This document shows, in pieces, positions 52,503-61,144 of a stretch of 64,000 bases of DNA; the first letter of the stretch is position 1; every line of letters begins with the position of its first letter. The notes below the pieces were generated by a model, which saw only the letters and a program-made list of their open reading frames with translations, was not told the origin of the DNA and did not search any database. Source of the stretch: Methanosaeta sp. PtaB.Bin039. GTDB taxonomy: Archaea > Halobacteriota > Methanosarcinia > Methanotrichales > Methanotrichaceae. The stretch is taken from contig MVQI01000082.1 of NCBI GenBank assembly GCA_002067795.1, positions 1 to 64,000 of the forward strand, given 5' to 3'. The translations under genes were made by a program, and so were the position numbers.

Positions 52503-53537
52503 ATGTCAGTCTTGGCTGTGGACGTGGGAGCAGGCACCCAGGATGTCCTGCTTTTCCAGGAATCACAGGATGCCGAGGGCTCTTTGAAAATGGTGTTGCC
52601 CAGCCCAACGGTGGTCGTGGCAAAGAGGATCGAGCAGTGTACTCAACGTGGGGTGGGAATATATCTCGATGGGTGGACCATGGGCGGTGGATCCTCGGTC
52701 TCGGCTGTTCTGGAACACCTGCGGTCTGGTCTGCCGGTTTATGCCACATCTGCGGCTGCCCTGACGATCAACGACGATCTATCCAGGGTGCGCGCCTTGG
52801 GAGTGAGGGTTGGGCAGATGCCACCAGATGGTGTGGAGAGGATCCGGATGGGGGATCTGGATATGATTGGTCTGGCCTGGGCTTTTCGGCTATTCGGGGT
52901 GGACCTTCCAAGTGATGTGGCCGTCGCAGTCCAGGATCATGGCTTTTCCCCCGGTGCTTCCAACCGGATTGCCCGGTTTCGGCACATGGCCAGGTTCATC
53001 AGGCAGGGCGGGCGCGTCACAAATTTCTCTTTTTGCAGGCCTCCTGAGTTCTTGAGTCGTATGGCAGCTGCAGGCCTCTGCCTGGAAGGTCAGGGATTTT
53101 CGCCTCTTCTCATGGATACCGGGCCGGCAGCGATATTTGGGGCCATGCAGGATGAGAGGGTGACGCAGCCCGCCCTGGCCCTGAATGTGGGAAACGGTCA
53201 TACCATAGCCGCCCTGGTGGACGACGACCGTATCTTTGGCCTCTTCGAGCACCACACCCCCTCCCTAAGCCCATCCAGGATAGCAGATATGATGGGGCGG
53301 TTTGTGAAAGGGGAGTTGACGCAGGATGAGGTCTTCGGCGATGGTGGCCATGGGGTTTATATAGAAGAGGTTTCCGACCGGCTGGAGTGCGTGGTGGTCA
53401 CCGGACCACAGCGCCACCGCCTCAAGAGCGGCCTCTCTGGCCTCGGCGATGTTGTCATGGCAGCGCCATGGGGTGACATGATGATCGCGGGCTGCGTGGG
53501 GCTTGTTGAGGCCTGGAGATGTGCCGGCCGCAGATAA
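52503..53537 (+). CDS. DUF1786 family protein
   Basis: Archaeal/anaerobe family of unknown role, sometimes annotated as pyruvate formate-lyase activating enzyme without motif support; no radical-SAM cysteine cluster is visible here. The 344-aa protein opens with MSVLAVDVGAGTQDVLLF, a phosphate-1-like loop of the ASKHA (actin/hexokinase) fold. A second loop, LALNVGNGHTIAALVDDDRIFGLFEHH, comes later, so an ATP-binding or sugar-kinase-like fold is plausible. It is 29 bp upstream of bud32 and probably co-transcribed. ATG 52503 matches the expected N terminus; the frame extends to 52401. Confidence 0.78.
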   Translation: MSVLAVDVGAGTQDVLLFQESQDAEGSLKMVLPSPTVVVAKRIEQCTQRGVGIYLDGWTMGGGSSVSAVLEHLRSGLPVYATSAAALTINDDLSRVRALGVRVGQMPPDGVERIRMGDLDMIGLAWAFRLFGVDLPSDVAVAVQDHGFSPGASNRIARFRHMARFIRQGGRVTNFSFCRPPEFLSRMAAAGLCLEGQGFSPLLMDTGPAAIFGAMQDERVTQPALALNVGNGHTIAALVDDDRIFGLFEHHTPSLSPSRIADMMGRFVKGELTQDEVFGDGGHGVYIEEVSDRLECVVVTGPQRHRLKSGLSGLGDVVMAAPWGDMMIAGCVGLVEAWRCAGRR

Positions 53538-53566
53538 AAATATGAGCTGATGAGGTTGATAGCGAT

Positions 53567-54151
53567 ATGGCCGAATGTCTGGAGATAGGTCGGGGCGCAG
53601 AGGCAGTTGTGATCCGGGAGGGCTTGCTGGTCCGCAAGCGCCGATTGGCAAAGAGCTACCGTGTGGCAGCGCTCGACCTGGTCATCAGGCAGGAGCGGAC
53701 GATGATGGAGTCCCGGATCATGGCGGAGGCCAGGCGAGCTGGTGTGCCCACGCCGATAATCCGGGATGTGGATGCCTTCGACCTGCAGATGGAGTTCATC
53801 GACGGGATCCGGCTGAAGTCGGTGGTCTCAGCCCCTTTATCCGACATGGTGGGGGAGCTGGTTGGCCGGCTGCACCGGGCAGGGATCGTCCATGGCGACC
53901 TGACCACTTCCAATATCATGCTGAGGGATGGGCGGCTCTTTTTCATAGACTTCGGGCTGGCCTACCACGATCCAGGGCTCGAGGCCCAGGGCGTGGATGT
54001 GCACGTATACTTCCAGACCCTCTACAGCACTCATGATCAGGCGGCAGAGCTGGTGGAGGCCTTCAAAGATGGGTACCGTAGATCCTATGAGAATGCAGAT
54101 GAGGTACTTGCAAGAGTCGAGGAGATCAAGTCCAGAGGCCGCTATCTCTAA
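53567..54151 (+). CDS. bud32: KEOPS kinase/ATPase subunit Bud32
   Basis: Small atypical RIO-like kinase of the KEOPS t6A complex. The 194-aa protein has a glycine-poor loop (IGRGAEAVV), the catalytic Lys in RKRRLAKSYR, Glu in the ERTMMESRIM helix, and the catalytic loop VHGDLTTSNIML (about 107-118). DFGLA (about 126-130) binds metal, and a basic C-terminal tail ends SRGRYL. It is separate from Kae1, although the two are fused in many methanogens; kae1 is not in this window. Its partner Cgi121 is at 7.7 kb. Confidence 0.93.
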   Translation: MAECLEIGRGAEAVVIREGLLVRKRRLAKSYRVAALDLVIRQERTMMESRIMAEARRAGVPTPIIRDVDAFDLQMEFIDGIRLKSVVSAPLSDMVGELVGRLHRAGIVHGDLTTSNIMLRDGRLFFIDFGLAYHDPGLEAQGVDVHVYFQTLYSTHDQAAELVEAFKDGYRRSYENADEVLARVEEIKSRGRYL

Positions 54152-54447
54152 CGATCTAATCCAGGTGCCACGATCTGTTCCAGCCTCTAATCTCGTTGCC
54201 CCTCATCCGAAATGGCCTCTCATCTCTGGCATAAATATCAGCCATTAGCTCAAGGCCAGAGCGGGGTGCGGTGGCAGCAAACCGTCATCTCGCCACTTCT
54301 TCAACTTTCAGATAAATCTCTCAGTTGGACGCGGCGGCTGTTTTTGCGCTCGTGAACTCAGCCCTTTGCCGGTCTTTCTCACGCGAGGTAAATTTATCTA
54401 GGATATGGTAGTAAAATCGGCCAGGAGTCAGCAGGCGGTGATCAATG

Positions 54448-54723
54448 ATGGCAGAAGATGATGTTGTATTCGTCGGCAACAAACCAGTGATGAACTATGT
54501 ACTGGCCGTGGTAACTCAATTCAACAGCGGAACCAAGGAGGTCAGGATAATGGCCAGAGGGCGGGCTATATCCAGGGCGGTGGATGTGGCGGAGGTGTCC
54601 AGGGCTCGCTTTCTGCATGAGCAGGGCGTCGTGGTCAAGGATATCAAGATCTCCACTGAGAAGCTGAATACCGACCGGGGAGAGACCAACGTCTCGGCCA
54701 TAGAGATTGTGCTCGGAAAATAA
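54448..54723 (+). CDS. albA: DNA/RNA-binding protein Alba
   Basis: Abundant chromatin protein that also binds RNA. The 91-aa protein shows [20 protein letters not shown], the [22 protein letters not shown] helix-strand core with the conserved Lys/Arg face, and the [10 protein letters not shown] end. The codon at the position of the acetylated Lys in Sulfolobus Alba lies in the GNKPVMNY segment (Lys present). ATG 54448 is preferred to ATG 54445, since a perfect GGTGATC site ends 4 nt before it. TTTATC near 54400 is the likely promoter, within a roughly 300-bp gap after bud32 that otherwise holds nothing recognisable. Confidence 0.95.
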   Translation: MAEDDVVFVGNKPVMNYVLAVVTQFNSGTKEVRIMARGRAISRAVDVAEVSRARFLHEQGVVVKDIKISTEKLNTDRGETNVSAIEIVLGK

Positions 54724-54741
54724 GATGAGATCTCAAGCCCG

Positions 54742-55395
54742 ATGTTCATGAGCTGCGGCGGGTCTGAGGAGAGGGTGCTGCCCAAAATCGGCGTGATCTC
54801 GTCGGGGCGGGGTGAGAACCTCCGTCATATCTTAAAGGCTGTGCAGTCCGGCTACCTCAAGGCCCGGGTGGTCATAGTCCTGGCGAATCAGCCCGATGCC
54901 GGGGCTCTGCAGATCGCTCGGGAATATGGAGTCGCATCCGAGTTCATCGATCCGGCTGGCAGCAGCCGCCAGGAATACGATCAGATACTGCTTGAACGGC
55001 TCGGGATAGCCAATGTGGACCTGGTAGTCCTGACCGGGTACATGCGCCTGCTGTCACCTGCATTCATCTCACGATACAAGAACCGCATATTGAACATACA
55101 TCCTGCACTTCTACCGAGTTTCAAGGGGGTTGATGCATTCTCTCAGGCACTGCAGTACGGCGTTTGCTGGACCGGTACAACCATTCATATCGTGGACGAG
55201 GATATGGACAGCGGGCCGATTGTCTATCAGGTGCCTGTGCCGGTGAGGCCGGATGATACCCGGGAGACTCTCAAGGCACGCATCCAGAGGACAGAGTACC
55301 GGGCTTATCCCAGGGCAATCAAGATGTTCTTGGAAGGCCGCCCCCGTCTGGAGGGACGGCGTCTCCTGATAGATCGTCCCGATACGGTATTATAA
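54742..55395 (+). CDS. purN: Phosphoribosylglycinamide formyltransferase PurN
   Basis: Third step of purine synthesis, formylating GAR with a formyl-tetrahydropterin donor. The 217-aa protein has PKIGVISSGRGENL near the N terminus, VVIVLANQPDAGALQIA, LVVLTGYMRLLSPAFI and the catalytic NIHPALLPSFKG (Asn and His). The Asp is in HIVDEDMDSGPIVYQ. It starts 18 bp after alba; GTG 54775 would trim 11 residues and matches where many relatives begin. Folate-dependent PurN is not universal in methanogens, many of which use formate-dependent PurT, so its donor is of interest. Confidence 0.9.
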   Translation: MFMSCGGSEERVLPKIGVISSGRGENLRHILKAVQSGYLKARVVIVLANQPDAGALQIAREYGVASEFIDPAGSSRQEYDQILLERLGIANVDLVVLTGYMRLLSPAFISRYKNRILNIHPALLPSFKGVDAFSQALQYGVCWTGTTIHIVDEDMDSGPIVYQVPVPVRPDDTRETLKARIQRTEYRAYPRAIKMFLEGRPRLEGRRLLIDRPDTVL

Positions 55396-55446
55396 CACAA
55401 TGCTTCACCTGGACCAGTCGGATATCACTTTGTATTGGTGGACTTT

Positions 55447-55941
55447 ATGCAAACCATCTGGGCGCCCTGGCGGGTCGAGTATATTCTTGGCGAGAAGGCT
55501 AAAGGCTGCATATTCTGCGACAAACCGAAAGAGAATCGGGACCGGGATAATCTGATCCTCTATCGTGGCCGCAGCCATTTCATTATCATGAACGCCTATC
55601 CATACAATAACGGTCATCTGATGGTGGTTCCGTACAAGCACACCTCTGCCCTCTCAGGCTGGTCTGGGGAGGACCGCCAGGAGATGATGGAGTTGGCCGA
55701 CCTTGGAGTAGAGGTGCTTCGATGCGCCATGAGGCCGGACGGATTCAACCTTGGGATCAACCTTGGCCAGGTGGCAGGGGCCGGTATAGCCGAGCACGTT
55801 CACCTGCATATAGTGCCCCGCTGGAGCGGCGACACAAATTTTATGCCGGTGCTGGCCGATACCAGGGTGATCCCTGAGCACATATCCGCGACCTACGACA
55901 AGCTTCTCGTCGCCCTTGAGCAGATAATCCGTGTTCATTAA
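55447..55941 (+). CDS. HIT family nucleotide hydrolase/phosphorylase
   Basis: 164 aa. Resembles Ap4A phosphorylase/Fhit-like HIT proteins: MQTIWAPWRVEYI, a zinc-like CIFC pair (GCIFCDKP), YPYNNGHLMVVPYKH, FNLGINLGQVAGAGIAEHVHLHIVPRW with the HxHxH triad, and a C-terminal helix. It probably cleaves dinucleoside polyphosphates or AMP conjugates. ATG 55447 has GGTGG 6 nt upstream and gives the family N terminus; upstream TTG 55435 and GTG 55438 are alternatives. Confidence 0.9.
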   Translation: MQTIWAPWRVEYILGEKAKGCIFCDKPKENRDRDNLILYRGRSHFIIMNAYPYNNGHLMVVPYKHTSALSGWSGEDRQEMMELADLGVEVLRCAMRPDGFNLGINLGQVAGAGIAEHVHLHIVPRWSGDTNFMPVLADTRVIPEHISATYDKLLVALEQIIRVH

Positions 55942-57023
55942 CCCTGTCAGTCACAGGCATGCTGGACGCTGCGGGGTGTCCACACACGATCCAGGTCATT
56001 TCATCACGCCAATTCCCGGTTCCTGAAATATGACCGAGGGGCTGGGCCAGAAAATACTGCCCAAAAAGAATGATTAAAGGCCAAATATCCTTTGTGAGTG
56101 GGCAGAGATCTCCCTGCCCACTCATTTCATTGATGGAGGGTGGCAAAAGTCTTCTTAGGAGGGAGGATAGGAGGAGGAACGACTCTTGCCACACATCCTT
56201 CGGCATTAAGCGAATATATATCTTTCGGCCATTCGACCATTAACGGGTGAGCCGCTGTCTCCTATCATCATTCGCGGCTTGTCCGAATGTGCTGGCCGAG
56301 GTGGACAAAAGATGCTGGGTGGCTATCGGGGCTGCATCAAGTCACTTTCGCCAAGACTTCGCCTTCTGCGGGGCCTTGGGACCTGCCCCGTCTCCGCCAC
56401 CCGTACTGGAGGGATCCGGGCGACCGATCTATGTAATCCTGCCTCTTATCGCAGAGGCTGGTGGCCCGGTTATGTGCCGCCCAACTTCCCCGGACGAAGG
56501 TCTTCTGGCATCAAGGGATGATGGATTGCTACGCGAATTACTGCGTGCAACTCTTTAACCATCGCCCCATTTCCAGACGCGACCGAAATGGATGCCACGA
56601 CGGCGCCCACCTCACCCGGCTGGTACCGCGGGATACCGGCTGATGCCCACCATGGCAGGCAGCAACCTCCGGGAGAGCAATGCCGATCGGTTCAGACCAC
56701 GCCTCACCCGCCACCCGTGCTCAGGGCGGCAAATTCAATATAACTCACTTATAACTATTTAATGGTTTCTCTCAAAATTGGTTCCTGGTGCAGAGGCAAG
56801 CGCTCCTTTGGCCAAGAGACCCTTCATGCCCACCACGATGGATAGCTCCGTATCGGCAACGGAATATCGATGCAAGTTTCCGTCCGAAACATCGAGCTCA
56901 GGGTCGTCATTTCAGGTCGCCCAAAGCCTCCGGCGGTACCGGCTGAACCGGGTTGCCATATCAGAAACACCAATGCAAAGCAAGGCCTTCTGATCGGGTC
57001 CCAGGGTGAGCCAAATTGCAGCC
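55942..57023. other. Long intergenic region, possible structured RNA
   Basis: 1.08 kb without a protein-like frame. AATATATAT near 56212 could be a promoter. The following 310 bp (about 56240-56555) can form many hairpins: AGCCGC/GCGGCT, TTGTCC/GGACAA, GGGTGGC/GCCACCC around CGGGGC/GCCCCG, CCGGGC/GCCCGG around GCCTCT/AGAGGC, and TTGC-ACGC/GCGT-GCAA. I found no SRP, RNase P or tRNA signature. GC-rich DNA gives some of these by chance. Confidence 0.35.
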
Positions 57024-57458
57024 TTACTGCGGCTTTATCCCAATATCAATCGCCGTCTCGTTCTGCTTGAGGCGCTTGTAGAAACGTATCCCGTCCAGGT
57101 CGTCGAGGAATACTATCCTCTCGGAGAGCTCGCCTACCAGCAGCTTTATCGTATTTGTGTGGAACTCGTCGACGTACTCCAGTCCAGTGATCTTCTCCAG
57201 CGGTATGGTCTGCACCCTGTCCCACACTATGCCGGTGCGGATGAAATGGAGGTTTTTGTCGGTGATAACCAGGTGGCTGGCGCTATGGGGGACAGCGTTG
57301 CCAAGCCTGGCCATGGCCAGTGTCTGCTGGCTGCAGTACCTCTCCAGCAGGGCGGGGACGAAGAACAGCACCTCCTCCCCGCCACTTGCCAGCTTGTCAA
57401 ATGTTCTGCGCAGCGCTTTTGGGACTTCCTCTGGCCCGGCCAATACTGCATCCTCCAT
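57024..57458 (-). CDS. PH-domain-like protein
   Basis: 144 aa, soluble. A short helical N terminus (EDAVLAGPEEVPKALRRTFDKLASGGEEVLFFVP) leads into a beta-rich core (SHLVITDKNLHFIRTGIVWDRVQTIPLEKITGLEYVDEFHTNTIKLLVG) that has the look of bacterial/archaeal PH domains (bPH), ending in a helix (DLDGIRFYKRLKQ). Function unknown. It starts 1 bp after the purP stop (TAA A ATG), so it is the last gene of the fwd-purP operon. The frame continues upstream, but that part is antisense-like and overlaps purP. Confidence 0.7.
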   Translation of the reverse strand: MEDAVLAGPEEVPKALRRTFDKLASGGEEVLFFVPALLERYCSQQTLAMARLGNAVPHSASHLVITDKNLHFIRTGIVWDRVQTIPLEKITGLEYVDEFHTNTIKLLVGELSERIVFLDDLDGIRFYKRLKQNETAIDIGIKPQ

Positions 57459-57459
57459 T

Positions 57460-58605
57460 TTAGGTGACGATCTTTTCCAGGTCATCCCTCTCCAAGGCAA
57501 GGCGGACTTCCCTGGCCAGGCGGCGACCTGTGGACATGTTTGTCCTCCAAAGGGCGTTTCCGTAAGGGTGGCCAACTGCCATGTGCACGTTAGTCCCGCC
57601 ACCTATTCGAGGTGCAACGTCGTATATGAAGAAGTTCATATCCTTATCCACGCATGTCTGCAGGCAGAATGGACCGATTATTCCGGGCTGGTACCACTCC
57701 TGGGTCGCCTCGACGTACTTCTCAGCCAGTCCGAATGCCCGGTCGAGCAGCGACTCTCGCAGCGTGGCCGAGTTGTGGCCGCAGACTGTGTACTCCGGAT
57801 TTATCTGCGCGTCGTTCAGGCTGAGCTGCTGTGGTGCCGGCAAGCGGACATGGCCGTCGAGGCTGGTCTCAAATCGCCAGTCTATGCCTATAAGCTCGAT
57901 CCTCCCGGTAAGCGGCGAATAGAAGAAGTCCAGATTGAATACCGGCCCTATGATATACCTCTCCACCCTGGCCAGGTCCAGGCCGTCTTGGTCTATCACT
58001 CCCTGTCGAAGCAAAGCCTCCGATTTTTCGTAGTACTCGTCGCTTGAGGCCGCGGTGAAAAATCCCCTCTCAAGTGTCTTGACCGCATGGGGAAGCTTGA
58101 CCATCACCAGAGAGTCGATATCATCAGGCTCGACCTGCTCTGGGAATGGCAGGCCTGCCTTCTCCAAGAGCCAGTAGTAATCCCTCTTGTCCCCACGTTC
58201 CTCAGAGCGCAGCAGGTTCCTGGAGCCCACGAGGGGGACTGCGAACTCGTCCTCTACGGAATCAATGCCGCAGTAGGAGGTAAATGAGCGGTTCGGAACG
58301 AAGAGGACGTTCTTTTCCACAAGATGCTCCTGCCTCTCCGGCTCAAGTATCTGCTTGAACCTCTTGAGAATCACTATCTCGTCGATCATCCCGCTGACAA
58401 TGCGGCCGTCTGCGGCGCGTTCCGACCGGAAGTACTTGACATACGGCTTCTCCCGGCCTTCCTGGCATACTGCCAGGGTCTTAAACCCCTCCTCCACAGC
58501 CCCATCGGCGACATCTAGGGCGGAATGGGACGCGATCATGCCGATCCGAGCGGCCTCCCTGTCGTATCCGTCCAAGATCTCGTGAATCTTGCTGCGATCT
58601 ATCAA
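57460..58605 (-). CDS. purP: FAICAR synthetase PurP (formate-dependent, ATP-grasp)
   Basis: Archaeal replacement for PurH transformylase: formylates AICAR with formate and ATP. The 381-aa protein starts MIDRSKIHEILDGYDREAARIGMIASHSALDVADGA. The ATP-grasp core includes VEDEFAVPLVGSRNLLRSEERGDKRDYYWLLEKAGLPFP, VMVKLPHA, GPVFNLDFFYSP and the FIYDVAPRIGGGTNVHMAVGHPYGNALW end that binds metal and nucleotide. TTG 58605 with GAGGTG 5 nt upstream matches the family N terminus better than TTG 58626. Located directly after fwdC, placing a formate-using purine enzyme in a formyl-group operon. Confidence 0.94.
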   Translation of the reverse strand: MIDRSKIHEILDGYDREAARIGMIASHSALDVADGAVEEGFKTLAVCQEGREKPYVKYFRSERAADGRIVSGMIDEIVILKRFKQILEPERQEHLVEKNVLFVPNRSFTSYCGIDSVEDEFAVPLVGSRNLLRSEERGDKRDYYWLLEKAGLPFPEQVEPDDIDSLVMVKLPHAVKTLERGFFTAASSDEYYEKSEALLRQGVIDQDGLDLARVERYIIGPVFNLDFFYSPLTGRIELIGIDWRFETSLDGHVRLPAPQQLSLNDAQINPEYTVCGHNSATLRESLLDRAFGLAEKYVEATQEWYQPGIIGPFCLQTCVDKDMNFFIYDVAPRIGGGTNVHMAVGHPYGNALWRTNMSTGRRLAREVRLALERDDLEKIVT

Positions 58606-58640
58606 ATCAACACCTCGATACCTCAAAACTAAGATTTCAG

Positions 58641-59408
58641 TCAGACAGTCTCCGCGACCAAGATCTCCCCTTTTCCATTCTCAACCAAGTCGCCGGAGAA
58701 CTTGACGAACCTTTCTCCCTCCATCTCCACATCTTCCATCCGCACGAAGCTGGGCAGCATGTGGGCATGGCCGCCCACGATGATGCTGCCCTTGACCATC
58801 TCGGCACCGGGGAGGTGGGTCGATCCGCCTATGAATATGCTTCCACCCTGGTTTGCGGCTCCAGGGAAGTCACCGCAATTGCCTTCTACCCGAATTGAGC
58901 CACCGCAGAGGTGTTCCCCAAGGAAGGCACCGGCACTGCCAGCTATAACTATATCGCCTCCCCGCATACCGCATCTTTCCCCCCGATACCCAGCACCCAC
59001 GTAGTTTCCGGCGTCGCCATCCACCACGATCTTTCCGCCGCGCATCTCCCTGCCCAGCCAATCGCCGGCATCGCCCATGATATGAATATCTCCACCGATC
59101 ATGTTGTTTCCGGCATGCATGCCCAGGTTACCCTTTGCTATGACCGATCCCGCCGTCATCCTCTCCCCCACCCTCTTGACTCGGGAGAAGTCCCCCTCGA
59201 GGACTATCGTTGTGCTTTCCGGTCCTTGGGCTTCTCCTTCGACCTGGATGGAGAAAAGCGCGTCCAGGGTGATGCGACGGTTCCCCAGCCAGGCTTCCAG
59301 GCATTTGATCTGATCCAGCTCCAGGCCAGCCATCTGGTCCGGGCTGATCCTCTCGGCCTCGATGGGAACAGTCTCTTCCGTCGTAAGCGATAGCCTGATC
59401 GTCTTCAT
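58641..59408 (-). CDS. fwdC: Formylmethanofuran dehydrogenase subunit C
   Basis: Structural subunit of the enzyme that reduces CO2 to formylmethanofuran or, in aceticlasts, works in reverse. The 255-aa protein is a right-handed beta-helix (GltS alpha-like), seen as repeated G-x-x-G turns: GNLGMHAGNNMIGGDIHIMGDAGDWLG, GGKIVVDGDAGNYVGAGYRG, GGDIVIAGSAGAFLG and GGSIRVEGNCGDFPG. ATG 59408 is used; TTG 59417 overlaps fwdA. Order in this operon is D-B-A-C. Isoform (Mo or W) cannot be told. Confidence 0.94.
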   Translation of the reverse strand: MKTIRLSLTTEETVPIEAERISPDQMAGLELDQIKCLEAWLGNRRITLDALFSIQVEGEAQGPESTTIVLEGDFSRVKRVGERMTAGSVIAKGNLGMHAGNNMIGGDIHIMGDAGDWLGREMRGGKIVVDGDAGNYVGAGYRGERCGMRGGDIVIAGSAGAFLGEHLCGGSIRVEGNCGDFPGAANQGGSIFIGGSTHLPGAEMVKGSIIVGGHAHMLPSFVRMEDVEMEGERFVKFSGDLVENGKGEILVAETV

Positions 59409-59413
59409 GGCTC

Positions 59414-61144
59414 TCAAGCCTCCCTGGCAAGGGCATGGCTGGAGCGATCCTCTCCCTCCCTTACCTGCAGCCCTGCTCTGATCACATTGGGATGGCTGAT
59501 ATAGGCATCCTGTACCATATAATTCGAGATCTGGATGCTGTAATATCTATCGAACTTATCCTTCAGATCAGCCATAAGACGGTTGGCATCAGCTTCGGCA
59601 ACGCCGGCATCCACCCAATATGTCCGCCCAGGCGGAGCCGACAGGATCTCCCCGTCCCTGGCCACCAGTGTACCTCCCTTTATGGTGTATCTGGCTTTCG
59701 CCAAGGCTGCCTTGACCAGGGCATGATCCCTGGACGGGTCTATCTCGTCCGGTCGGAGGTTGTAGACCGCTACATCTCCGTCAGCCCCTTTCCCAAGGTG
59801 GCCCTTGTCCTCCAGCCCAAGGATGCGAGCCGGCCCGGCTCTGGTCATCACCGCGATGTCGGTCCAGTCCATCTCCCGCTCAAGAGTGGGCAGAGCGGTT
59901 CGGCTCTTCACCAGCTCGTGCACGGTGGCGATCTCCTCCTCCCTCTTAGGCCGGGACATAAGAAGGGCTATCACCTCTGGGTAGTTGACGAAGGGGGCAC
60001 CGTTGGGGTGGTCTGTGGTCATTATCACCTTCCAGGGATCTTTGGTCATAAGGGCCAGCTCGAGGCCTATTGCCCACTGGATTGCATTTATGGGCATCTT
60101 TCGCCCGTAGACCAGGGGGACGACGCCAGATGAGTCTTCCAGCTCGTAGTCGCAGTTGGCCCACTTGGCATGCAGCAGCCGGGAGTTGGCATACTCCAGC
60201 GGCCCGTCCGCGGTCATGGTGGTGGCCGGGCCGAACAGGACCATCCCCAGATCCATCGTGGCGTGTGAGTGGCGATTGAAGTAATCCGCAATGGCAGGTC
60301 CCTTGGATTCGAAGTCCTTCCATCCGGTACCGCCGTAAGCGGAGAACTGCATATGAGCGATGTGTACCACCTGGCGCATTCGAGATGCCTGCACTCCTTT
60401 TAGCAGATCGAGGGTCTCAATTGCCGTTGTGTAGTTGCCTGGCTTGCCGAGGTTGTTGAAGTGGAGGTGGATGGAATGTGGCAGTCCTAGCATCTCGTTT
60501 GCCTTTGCCAGGGACTCGATGATCTCGGCGGGGGTTACGTCGAAGTTGGGGACCGTGTCATAAAGCCCCTTCACATTGGCGCCGAAACCCCAGGCCTCGC
60601 CACCGCCTGGATTGACTATCTTGACCCCGTAGCCACGCGAGGCCCGCAGCCCCCAGGCCACGTAGGCTGCCAGCTTTGCAAGGTCTTTGTCGCGCACACA
60701 TTCCAGGACGGTCCAGTTGCTGCCAAACAGGGTCAGAGCCCCTTTGTCGAGGATTGGGATCTCCTCCAGCTCCTCGTGTGTGTGGCGAGCGTTGATTATC
60801 GGGGTGGCTGCCTCAAAAGCAGTGGTGTAACCCATCCTCGCATATCGGTAGCCAATGGCGTAGCAGTTGGGAACGGTATAGCCGGTGCATGGTCTGCACA
60901 CGGGGTTTCTGGGCTCGGTGCCCATACGCGAATCGTCGGGACGCATGATGCGGCCGGTATTGACCTTGGTGCCGGCGATATGGGAGTGGGCGTCAACTCC
61001 GCCAGGCATAACCAGGAGGCCGGATGCATCCAGCTCCGGGCCCGCAGCCTCCTCCGCAATCCGGCCGCCTTCGATGAACAGGTCCATCTCCTCTCCATAG
61101 ATCCCGTTGGCCGGATCGTACACTATCCCTCCACGGATTATCAT
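59414..61144 (-). CDS. fwdA: Formylmethanofuran dehydrogenase subunit A
   Basis: Amidohydrolase-fold subunit that condenses formate with methanofuran. The 576-aa protein has His53-x-His55 in DAHSHIAGTK, the carbamylated-lysine candidate Lys175 in GYGVKIVNPGG, His residues in HSIHLHFNNLG and VVHIAHMQFSAYG, and Asp in IMTTDHPNGAPF. The binuclear zinc site therefore seems complete. The C-terminal YVDAG-like/YYSIQISNYMV region matches the family. It overlaps fwdB by 4 bp. Confidence 0.96.
   Translation of the reverse strand: MIIRGGIVYDPANGIYGEEMDLFIEGGRIAEEAAGPELDASGLLVMPGGVDAHSHIAGTKVNTGRIMRPDDSRMGTEPRNPVCRPCTGYTVPNCYAIGYRYARMGYTTAFEAATPIINARHTHEELEEIPILDKGALTLFGSNWTVLECVRDKDLAKLAAYVAWGLRASRGYGVKIVNPGGGEAWGFGANVKGLYDTVPNFDVTPAEIIESLAKANEMLGLPHSIHLHFNNLGKPGNYTTAIETLDLLKGVQASRMRQVVHIAHMQFSAYGGTGWKDFESKGPAIADYFNRHSHATMDLGMVLFGPATTMTADGPLEYANSRLLHAKWANCDYELEDSSGVVPLVYGRKMPINAIQWAIGLELALMTKDPWKVIMTTDHPNGAPFVNYPEVIALLMSRPKREEEIATVHELVKSRTALPTLEREMDWTDIAVMTRAGPARILGLEDKGHLGKGADGDVAVYNLRPDEIDPSRDHALVKAALAKARYTIKGGTLVARDGEILSAPPGRTYWVDAGVAEADANRLMADLKDKFDRYYSIQISNYMVQDAYISHPNVIRAGLQVREGEDRSSHALAREA

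Noticed and set aside
57157-58047. 296-codon plus-strand frame
   Set aside because: Shadow of purP and the PH-domain gene; Ser/Arg/Leu-rich with no family pattern.
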